Below are positions 44,853 through 51,495 of a stretch of 64,000 nt of DNA, one piece after another. The stretch's first letter is position 1, and every line of letters starts with the position of its first letter. The notes beneath the pieces are model-generated. The model did no database searches. It was given only the letters and a program-made list of their open reading frames with translations, and was not told the DNA's origin. A program made the position numbers and the translations under genes. Source of the stretch: Dyadobacter bucti (GTDB taxonomy: Bacteria; Bacteroidota; Bacteroidia; Cytophagales; Spirosomataceae); the NCBI RefSeq assembly GCF_005869225.1, contig NZ_SWFP01000002.1, positions 620,001 through 684,000 on the forward strand. The letters run 5' to 3'.

Positions 44853-45968
44853 CTACTTCCAAACCCTCCTTAAAAACCTAATCCAGTTTTTGCTGAAAAT
44901 ATTATCGATATCTGCGTCCGTGTAGCCGCGTCGGGTAAGTATAGATTCAAACTTCTGAAGATCGGCAACAGAGTTCATGTCCCACGGAGACTGTTCGGTG
45001 CCAAAAATACCGTCCAGGTCACTGCCTATGGCAATGTGCTGACTGTTTCCGGCGATCTGGCATATATGGTCCCAGTGATCGACCAGGTTTTCAAGTTTAA
45101 TGTCCAGCTGCCACGGATCGGAGACCATATCTATAAACCGGATATCCATGGCCCAGCAGTCGAGCATACCGCCGATGACCGCGCCCCGTTCTATCAGCCG
45201 TTTGATCTGTCCGTCGGTAAGCTGGCGCTGGTTCGGGACTATTTTACGGACGTTATGATGACTTGCCCAGATCGCCCCTTCATAATAATCCAGCGCCTGA
45301 TCAAAACCTTCATCTGTCAGATGTGTTACATCGAGGATCATGTTCAACTTGCCCATTTCCTTCATCAGCTCAAAGCCAAGAGGTGTAACCGGCCCCTGGG
45401 TTTTCGTTCCCGGCGCATATCTGCCCGGCCCGAAATGGGAAAGTCCCACTGCCCTCAAACCATATTCATAGGCGCGGTGGAGGTAAGAAATATTGACCAG
45501 CGAATCCGCCCCTTCCAGGCTCAGTATATACCCGACCGGCTTGGTTTCATCCGGGATGGTTTCGTCGTTCCAAAGGGCCAGGTGGGTTTCAAGTTGCTGC
45601 AAATCGGTGATCTGCGCCATCTCGGCCAGCGCCTCCATCTCCCGGTACCAGGCCAGCTGCGCCTGCGTCATGGCCCAGGCCTGCTGGGGTGAATTCCATC
45701 CGCTCAGAGAGCTGCCGTAAGGAGTATGCCTGGCAAGCTGCGTAGCTACCACCAACCCTACCCTTCCTTTTCGCAGTTCGGGCAGGCATACCGTCCCTTT
45801 TCCGCGATCGTTCTTATCCGACATGTTCATTTCCCGTTGCCGGATTTCATCCAACGGCCGGGTAAGGTCACGGTTCCATTCGATGGCGTTCATGGAAAGG
45901 TCCAGGTGCGCATCAAATATCAGCCGTTTCTTTTTTGTAGTTAAATGGATATTCTCCGATGAGCTCAT
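44853..45968 (-). CDS. Membrane-dipeptidase-family (M19) zinc peptidase
   Basis: A 371-residue M19 metallopeptidase without a signal peptide. The zinc and substrate motifs are intact: F-D-A-H-L-D-L (His21, Asp23), S-L-E-G-A-D (Glu152), D-V-T-H-L-T (His216), A-S-H-H-N-V-R (His237-His238) and G-S-D-L-D-G. The family cleaves dipeptides, including those with a D-amino acid at the C-terminal side. The ATG at 45968 lies 56 nt inside the preceding gene; no later start would keep the HxD motif, so the overlap looks real. It probably acts in the cytosol on a peptide-like intermediate of unit 3. Confidence 0.9.
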   Translation of the reverse strand: MSSSENIHLTTKKKRLIFDAHLDLSMNAIEWNRDLTRPLDEIRQREMNMSDKNDRGKGTVCLPELRKGRVGLVVATQLARHTPYGSSLSGWNSPQQAWAMTQAQLAWYREMEALAEMAQITDLQQLETHLALWNDETIPDETKPVGYILSLEGADSLVNISYLHRAYEYGLRAVGLSHFGPGRYAPGTKTQGPVTPLGFELMKEMGKLNMILDVTHLTDEGFDQALDYYEGAIWASHHNVRKIVPNQRQLTDGQIKRLIERGAVIGGMLDCWAMDIRFIDMVSDPWQLDIKLENLVDHWDHICQIAGNSQHIAIGSDLDGIFGTEQSPWDMNSVADLQKFESILTRRGYTDADIDNIFSKNWIRFLRRVWK

Positions 45969-46869
45969 GAACCTGATCGCTGAATTTTTTCAAAAGTATT
46001 TCCCAATTTTCACTTTCCCCGGCTTGGTAGCTGTAAAATCCCTTACCGCCCGTCATGCCTGTTTCCCCTCTTTGCATCATGGAAAAAAAGAAATCCGGCG
46101 GCAGCTTGTCGGTGGCCAGCTCCGGGTTCAGGTCCTTCATGACCATACCATAGGCGTTGGTTCCCATGAGGTCCATATAGCGCAGATTACCGGCAAACGG
46201 AAGGTAGTATCCGGCATCGTTGCGGCAGGCACGATCCACATCAGCAATGGTAGCATAGCCGTTTTTTACCAGATAAAATGCCTCTCTGATCAAAGCAGCC
46301 ATTAGTTTCATACGGATTCCCGTTTCCCCGCCAATCACATAGGGATCCTTGCCCCAGTACTTCCTGCCGAGACCTTCAAAATGTTTTACAAGGGCCTCGT
46401 CCGTATCCCGGTTGGCAATTATTTCAAGAAAAAACGTCGTATCCACCGGTTCTACCCAGTTTGCGACCAAAATTCGTTTCGCTGCAGCTGCATCCTTTTG
46501 AAGGAGCTCCAAAGGAATTGCTTCCGAATTGACAGCAATCAATGTATCAGGAGAAAGCCGTGATTCCAGGATCTTGATAATGTTTTTCTTCACCGTCAGG
46601 TTTTCCTCAGCGATCACAATGGCCAGCCTGATCGTTGGATGGAACGAGAAATTCTCAATCACTTTGACATTAAAATTGCCAAACTGTCCCGCCTCCCACT
46701 GCCGCAGGTCGCCTTTGTGGAAACCGATGTATTTCCAGGCATCCCTTGCTTTTCTGGTACTCAGCATGACCGGGTGCCCTGCATTCCGCAAACTGATGAC
46801 CAGGCTGTATGCCAGTTTATTGCTCCCTAATACCAGTATGGGTTCTCTGTATTCCTCGGCATCGTTCAT
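45913..46869 (-). CDS. Degenerate 3-hydroxyacyl-CoA-dehydrogenase-like protein
   Basis: A 318-residue homologue of the larger dehydrogenase encoded 1.4 kb upstream. Two critical sites are altered. The nucleotide-binding loop, normally GxGxxG, reads G-S-N-K-L-A (15-20). The catalytic His in H-x-x-x-P is replaced by Asn137 in A-N-W-V-E-P. The Glu of F-F-L-E-I is kept, and the C-terminal helical domain (D-V-D-R-A-C-R-N-D-A-G, M-D-L-M-G, G-K-G-F-Y-S-Y) is intact. It is therefore probably not a normal dehydrogenase. It could be a structural or regulatory partner of the intact paralogue, or have adopted another reaction. It overlaps the dipeptidase gene by 56 nt. Confidence 0.8.
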   Translation of the reverse strand: MNDAEEYREPILVLGSNKLAYSLVISLRNAGHPVMLSTRKARDAWKYIGFHKGDLRQWEAGQFGNFNVKVIENFSFHPTIRLAIVIAEENLTVKKNIIKILESRLSPDTLIAVNSEAIPLELLQKDAAAAKRILVANWVEPVDTTFFLEIIANRDTDEALVKHFEGLGRKYWGKDPYVIGGETGIRMKLMAALIREAFYLVKNGYATIADVDRACRNDAGYYLPFAGNLRYMDLMGTNAYGMVMKDLNPELATDKLPPDFFFSMMQRGETGMTGGKGFYSYQAGESENWEILLKKFSDQVHELIGEYPFNYKKETADI

Positions 46870-46891
46870 TTTTTGGGGTGAGTGAAAGCTG

Positions 46892-48193
46892 TTATTTTAT
46901 ATTTTCGAGCACTTTTCGGGAGGTAACAATGGCCTGGTCAATGTCATCTTCGGTATGTGCAGCACTGATATACCACAATCCCCGGCCAATCACCCGCACG
47001 CCTTCATCGTGCATACCTGCGATGAACTTCCCGAGTTTTCCTTTGTCCGCCGACAGCGTGTCTCTGTATTCATAAGTTTTTCCCTGATCCGAAAAACTGA
47101 TCGCAAACATAGGCCCCGGGCCTTCTACCCGCAGGGAATGCCCGGTTTCCGAAGCTGCTTTTTTCAAACCTTCCATCAGTTTTTTACCCAATGCAAACAT
47201 TCTTTCGTGCGGCTTTTCTTTTTCCAGTACCGAAATCGTTGCGAGTGCGGCTGCCACTGTCGGGTTGTTGGCGTTCATCGTACCGGCATGGATCACCGTT
47301 GCATCCTCGATCAGATGCATCCATTCGTTTTTACCTACAATGGCACTGATCGCATACCCGCTCGCAATCGCTTTTGCGAAAATCGACAGGTCGGGTGTAA
47401 TACCAAAGTGTTGCTGGGCGCCGCCAAGAGACAACCGAAACCCGGTGATAACCTCATCGAAAATCAGCGCAATGCCAAATTCGGTGCATATCTCACGCAG
47501 ACCTTGCAAAAATCCCGCTCTCGGTTCGATACAACCATTATTGCACATGACAGGCTCCGTAATAATGGCAGCTATTTCCTCGAATCTTTCCGAAACTGTT
47601 TTCCTTACCAGTTCCAGATCATTCCAGGGAAGTATGATAAACTCATTTTCAACCCCTTCCGGCAGTCCTTTTGTCCAAGGGAAAACATTGGGATTTTCGC
47701 GGCTGCCGAGCGCATCTGCCGACGGTGTGGAGATCCCCCAGCAAACATTGTCCATCCAGCCGTGGTAATGGCCTTCAAAGCGGAGAAATTTTTTGCGGCC
47801 TGTCTTAGCCCTCGCCACCCGAAAGGCTGTTTGCACCGCTTCTGATCCGTCCAGACAAAACCGCATCAGCTCGGCAGACGGAATGAGTTCGTTGATCTTC
47901 TCGGCAAGTTCGATCTCCTGGATATGCTGTCCGGCAAAAAGCTGGCCTTTCTCGGAGTACTCCCTGACCGCCTTTAAAACATCGGGATGAGAATGCCCCA
48001 GGATCAGCGGCCCCTGGCTGAGCGTAAAGTCCAGGTACTCATTGCCGTCCACATCATATATTCTGCTTCCCGTCCCGTGGGTGTAAAACAGCGCGTGAGG
48101 ATGATTGTATTTTCTAAACTCGGAAGAAACCCCGCTTGCCAAAACCTTTTTGGCCCTTTCCAGTAAAATGGCAGATTCTTTGTACGTTTTCAT
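46892..48193 (-). CDS. Class III PLP aminotransferase, GSA-aminomutase-like
   Basis: A 433-residue fold-type I PLP enzyme. Visible are L-D-F-T-L-S-Q-G-P-L-I-L-G-H (family substrate motif), C-L-D-G-S-E-A-V-Q-T-A (phosphate site), G-H-Y-H-G-W, D-E-V-I-T-G-F (Asp246-Glu247) and the Schiff-base lysine Lys274 in F-A-K-A-I-A-S-G-Y. It resembles glutamate-1-semialdehyde aminomutase and omega-amino acid transaminases. As part of a catabolic unit without haem genes, transamination of an amino compound, possibly a beta- or omega-amino acid, is more likely. It sits between the two dehydrogenase-like genes, whose substrate could be the resulting keto or hydroxy acid. Confidence 0.87.
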   Translation of the reverse strand: MKTYKESAILLERAKKVLASGVSSEFRKYNHPHALFYTHGTGSRIYDVDGNEYLDFTLSQGPLILGHSHPDVLKAVREYSEKGQLFAGQHIQEIELAEKINELIPSAELMRFCLDGSEAVQTAFRVARAKTGRKKFLRFEGHYHGWMDNVCWGISTPSADALGSRENPNVFPWTKGLPEGVENEFIILPWNDLELVRKTVSERFEEIAAIITEPVMCNNGCIEPRAGFLQGLREICTEFGIALIFDEVITGFRLSLGGAQQHFGITPDLSIFAKAIASGYAISAIVGKNEWMHLIEDATVIHAGTMNANNPTVAAALATISVLEKEKPHERMFALGKKLMEGLKKAASETGHSLRVEGPGPMFAISFSDQGKTYEYRDTLSADKGKLGKFIAGMHDEGVRVIGRGLWYISAAHTEDDIDQAIVTSRKVLENIK

Positions 48194-48232
48194 TTTAAAT
48201 TGACTGTCGAGGTAGTTTTCATTTACCTGTGT

Positions 48233-49273
48233 TTACTTTTTTTCCTTCTGGATCCTGGGTTTTGCAGTCTTTCTATCTGTACCCGCCGGACCATACGCAA
48301 CCTGCTCTTTCACTTTATCCGCCGAATATGCTGCTGCCAGGTGATGTATATTCCGGTTAAAATCGGCAAAAGCATCTTCCCACTGTTTGGCTTCCCCCTC
48401 GGCGTAAGGGTACAAACCTATTCCGTTATACACCCCCCGGGCCGAATTCCGCACCATTTCCTGCATCACCTCAGGTACTTCAGTTGAATTGCTGAGCTGC
48501 GGGAAAAGGTTTTCCATAATAGGGGCAAAATCTTTGAGGCCCATGTAGTCCATCCGCCGGAAAATCCCCATCAGAGTCATCCAGGAACCGGCATCGTACC
48601 GGAATGCCTTGTCAACATCCTCTTTTTGGGCAGTACCGTTATCCAGGAGATGAAAAATCTCGCGGTACACGGCATACATGAGGCGATTGGTGATAAAACC
48701 CCGGATATCTTTTTTCAGGAATGTAGGTTCTTTGTTCCACTGATGGGCGAGGCGCAATATGCTTTCGGCATGTTTTTCAGCCGTGAGATTCCCGCAGGTA
48801 ACTTCCAGAAAACGCGTCATAGTAGCGGGCTCCGCCCAGTGAATTCCCAGAAACCGCTCCGGATGTTCGACCAGTTTCTGAAGTACGCTGATCGGGATTG
48901 CGGAGGTATTGGTTGCGATGATCGTTTCCGGCTTCACCACCGCCGTGATCTGGCGATATACAGAGGCTTTGATATCAATATTTTCAATAACACATTCGAT
49001 CACAACTGTGCAATTCTGCAGTGTCCGATAATCCTCAGATAGGGTCAGCCTGCCGGCATAATATTCATGCGGGTAACTGATCAACCCCGCTTCCCTGCAT
49101 TTCTGAAGCTGGTTATTGATCCTGAAAATCGCGTCTGCCGCATCGGCGGGCAGGGGCGCAACCGCTTTTACCTGGTGACCGGCAACTAGCAGGGCAGCTA
49201 CGATACTGCTACCCATTAAACCCAATCCAACTACGCCAACCTGGGTTTCATGCAGATTCAACTTTTCGGTCAT
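48233..49273 (-). CDS. 3-hydroxyacyl-CoA dehydrogenase family oxidoreductase
   Basis: A 346-residue NAD-dependent dehydrogenase of the HCDH family. The dinucleotide loop G-L-G-L-M-G (16-21), catalytic His145 in G-I-H-W-A-E-P and Glu157 in R-F-L-E-V are all present, with T-N-T-S-A-I-P-I before them and the C-terminal helical domain (G-F-I-T-N-R-L-M-Y-A-V, D-A-G-S-W-M-T-L-M-G). The family covers 3-hydroxybutyryl-CoA, carnitine, gulonate and related dehydrogenases; the substrate here is not evident. It is the first gene of unit 3, about 85 nt after the predicted transcription start at site C. Confidence 0.87.
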   Translation of the reverse strand: MTEKLNLHETQVGVVGLGLMGSSIVAALLVAGHQVKAVAPLPADAADAIFRINNQLQKCREAGLISYPHEYYAGRLTLSEDYRTLQNCTVVIECVIENIDIKASVYRQITAVVKPETIIATNTSAIPISVLQKLVEHPERFLGIHWAEPATMTRFLEVTCGNLTAEKHAESILRLAHQWNKEPTFLKKDIRGFITNRLMYAVYREIFHLLDNGTAQKEDVDKAFRYDAGSWMTLMGIFRRMDYMGLKDFAPIMENLFPQLSNSTEVPEVMQEMVRNSARGVYNGIGLYPYAEGEAKQWEDAFADFNRNIHHLAAAYSADKVKEQVAYGPAGTDRKTAKPRIQKEKK

Positions 49274-49714
49274 AAATTTTCAATACGCTGTTCACAGGTA
49301 AAATTTAAAATGACTGACTATGCAATCAAAAACAAAATTTTCTATCACATTGTAGCCACTTCACAAAAGTACATTGTCCATAACCAATTGATCTCATACT
49401 TTTATATTGATTACTAATACTATCTTTTACGGAAACAGGGGCTGTTGAAACGGACCTGTCGTTTAATAAAACCGAGCGGGTAAACCGCTCGCTACCTGGC
49501 TAGGGTATGTCCTTCGGCCACACGGAAGTACATCGGAAAACATTTGATTTCAATGCCGCCCGGCAACTTCGGGAAGGTGATCTATAGCACTCGAGAAGGG
49601 CGAATTATACAATTTTTTAAAAAAATATATCAATTGACCACGTGCCCCGGGAGTTTTTCTTGTCTTAATAAAAAAGGGTAATGAAAATATTCGAATATTT
49701 ATTAAAACATAACA
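49274..49714. other. 441-bp divergent intergenic region with hairpins
   Basis: Besides site C (49364-49424) it holds a hairpin CGAGCGG-GTAAA-CCGCTCG at about 49474-49492. A second imperfect stem lies at about 49508-49532 (TGT-CTTC with GAAG-ACA). A 16-bp perfect palindrome, AAATATTCGAATATTT, occupies 49685-49700, 14 nt before the sigma gene start. None of the hairpins is followed by a T run. No coding frame is supported; the middle part could be a decayed mobile element, but no transposase fragment is recognisable. Confidence 0.5.
49364..49424 (-). promoter_or_regulatory. Putative AraC-type operator and -7 element for unit 3 (site C)
   Basis: On the minus strand: GATAGTATTA (49424-49415), then AAAGTA (49402-49397) with cores again 21 bp apart, then 25 bp to TACTTTTG (49371-49364), a full TAnnTTTG match. 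The proximal half-site has one mismatch to those of sites A and B. Confidence 0.68.
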
Positions 49715-50401
49715 ATGTACCCAGGGTTGAATTCAGAATGGAGTGAGGCGCAGGATTCCCGGGAATCTGAAATTGAAAAAATGACGGACGACCGGGAATC
49801 TCAAAAGAAAGCCAAATCAGGCAAAGAATTAAATAACGAGCTATTCATCCGCAAAACGTTTGAAACCAGTGCCGAAAAGGGTTGCGAACTGCTTTTCAGG
49901 CAGTATCATCACGCGATGTGCTCCTACGCGGTGCGGTTTGTCTATTCCAAAGACATTGCGGAAGACCTGGTCTCGGACATTTTCTACACATTCTGGAAAA
50001 ACCAGTCGTATCTCTCCGTTAAAACTTCCTACCGGGCCTATCTGTTTAAATCGGTCCAGAACAGGAGCTACAATTTCCTGGCAAACGAGCTCAGGAATAC
50101 GGACTCTTTCGAACTGCTTCCACAGTATGACCCCGCCTCGGCCGACCGGCCCGAAACACTGATGTATTTCGAAGAACTGAGCCAGAAAATCAATGAGATC
50201 GTTGATAAACTCCCACCTCAGTGCCAGAAAGTGTTTTTGCTCAACCGGTTTGAAAACAAAAAAATACAGGAAATCGCCATTGAGCTGAACCTGTCGGGCC
50301 GCACCATTGAGGGCCACATCAGCAAAGCCCTCACCGCCCTCCGCGAGGGGCTGAAAGACAACTGGACCTGGCTGGTCCTGTTCGTCAGCATATTTAAATA
50401 A
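49715..50401 (+). CDS. ECF RNA polymerase sigma factor
   Basis: A 228-residue ECF sigma factor. Region 2 lies at about 55-95 (L-L-F-R-Q-Y-H-H-A-M-C-S-Y-A, then D-I-A-E-D-L-V-S-D-I-F-Y-T-F-W). Region 4 lies at about 165-215 (L-P-P-Q-C-Q-K-V-F-L-L-N-R-F-E-N-K-K, then I-Q-E-I-A-I-E-L-N-L-S-G-R-T-I-E). It resembles the sigma subfamily expanded in Bacteroidota. The first 45 residues are polar and variable; a later ATG at 49781 is also possible. A 16-bp palindrome 14 nt upstream of the ATG may be an operator. It is followed after 26 nt by its FecR partner and then an STN-SusC. Confidence 0.92.
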   Translation: MYPGLNSEWSEAQDSRESEIEKMTDDRESQKKAKSGKELNNELFIRKTFETSAEKGCELLFRQYHHAMCSYAVRFVYSKDIAEDLVSDIFYTFWKNQSYLSVKTSYRAYLFKSVQNRSYNFLANELRNTDSFELLPQYDPASADRPETLMYFEELSQKINEIVDKLPPQCQKVFLLNRFENKKIQEIAIELNLSGRTIEGHISKALTALREGLKDNWTWLVLFVSIFK

Positions 50402-50427
50402 TACATTGTCAGACATCCAACAATTCC

Positions 50428-51447
50428 ATGAATACGCCATCCGTAAATAAATCACTGATCCTCAATTATTTCGCCGGCACCGCAAGTCCCATGCAAAAGC
50501 GCCTGATCAGGGACTGGCTCGCTTCCGAAGAAAACCAGGAGCTGTACTTTGAGTGGCTAGCCGAATGGCAGACCCAGTCGCCTCAGTACCTGGTACAGCA
50601 TGCCGACGCGCGCTTCGACGCTTTCATTGATTTTATGAAAGAAAATCCGCCTGTAAAAAAGGAAGTATGCACGGAGACGGAGGTTAGCCCGGTTACCATC
50701 CAGACCGGAGAACGGTTCGTTTTCCGTAAAAAATGGCTCATCGCCGCCTGTTTTCTGCTTTGCTTTCTGACCTGGGCGGGCCGTGAAAAAATCTATTTCA
50801 AAACCTTCCGCACGCCATACGGTAAGACCAGCACTGTTATACTGGATGATGGCACCAGGGTGATCCTCAATGCCAACACTTCGATGACAGTACCAAGGTT
50901 TGGTTTCGGTAATAAAACGCGGGAGGTGACCCTGGACGGAGAAGCCTTTTTTGTGGTGAAGCATACGATAGATAATAAAAAATTTCTGGTAAAAACGGCG
51001 CGAAAATTTGAGGTGATGGTGCTCGGCACCGAGTTCTCGGTTTATACCCGTTCGCAGGAAGCGAAGGTTTTATTAAAAAAAGGAAAAGTCCAGGTACGTT
51101 ACACCCAGGGTAGCAAAACCAACCAGATCATGATGAAGCCGGGAGATTTGATGACGCTTCAGAAAACCGGAAAACCCAATTTAAAAACAAAAACGGATAC
51201 AAAAACGCTTACTGCCTGGACTGAGCACCGTTTTGTTTTTGATAAAACCCCGCTGAAAGAAGTTACCCGCCAGATCCGTGAACATTACGGAATGCAGATC
51301 GCCATCCCGGATTCCACATTTGCCAACCGCGCGGTGAGCGGCACTTTCCAGCCCGAAAGCGGTGAAGAGCTTTTGACGCTGCTGTCAGAAATGTTCGGCT
51401 TCAAGCTCGACCGTTCCGGCAAAACCATCCTCATGATCAGCAATTAA
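50428..51447 (+). CDS. FecR-family anti-sigma factor
   Basis: A 339-residue single-pass regulator. The cytoplasmic part includes I-L-N-Y-F-A-G-T-A-S-P and R-L-I-R-D-W-L-A-S. One membrane helix is near residues 104-117 (L-I-A-A-C-F-L-L-C-F-L-T-W-A). The periplasmic FecR core contains T-P-Y-G-K-T-S-T-V-I-L-D-D-G-T-R-V-I-L-N-A-N and M-V-L-G-T-E-F-S-V. The C-terminal DUF4974 region (about 265-339) begins R-F-V-F-D-K-T-P-L-K-E-V. It should hold the upstream sigma factor until the STN domain of the downstream SusC signals ligand binding. Confidence 0.93.
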   Translation: MNTPSVNKSLILNYFAGTASPMQKRLIRDWLASEENQELYFEWLAEWQTQSPQYLVQHADARFDAFIDFMKENPPVKKEVCTETEVSPVTIQTGERFVFRKKWLIAACFLLCFLTWAGREKIYFKTFRTPYGKTSTVILDDGTRVILNANTSMTVPRFGFGNKTREVTLDGEAFFVVKHTIDNKKFLVKTARKFEVMVLGTEFSVYTRSQEAKVLLKKGKVQVRYTQGSKTNQIMMKPGDLMTLQKTGKPNLKTKTDTKTLTAWTEHRFVFDKTPLKEVTRQIREHYGMQIAIPDSTFANRAVSGTFQPESGEELLTLLSEMFGFKLDRSGKTILMISN

Positions 51448-51495
51448 CCTGCCCGAATACCTACACTGCTTTTAATTTTTAACCCGGATCGAATT

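Noticed and set aside
45913-45968. Frameshift fusing the dehydrogenase-like and dipeptidase genes
   Set aside because: Both proteins have complete, unrelated family ends and starts, so a simple gene overlap explains the data.
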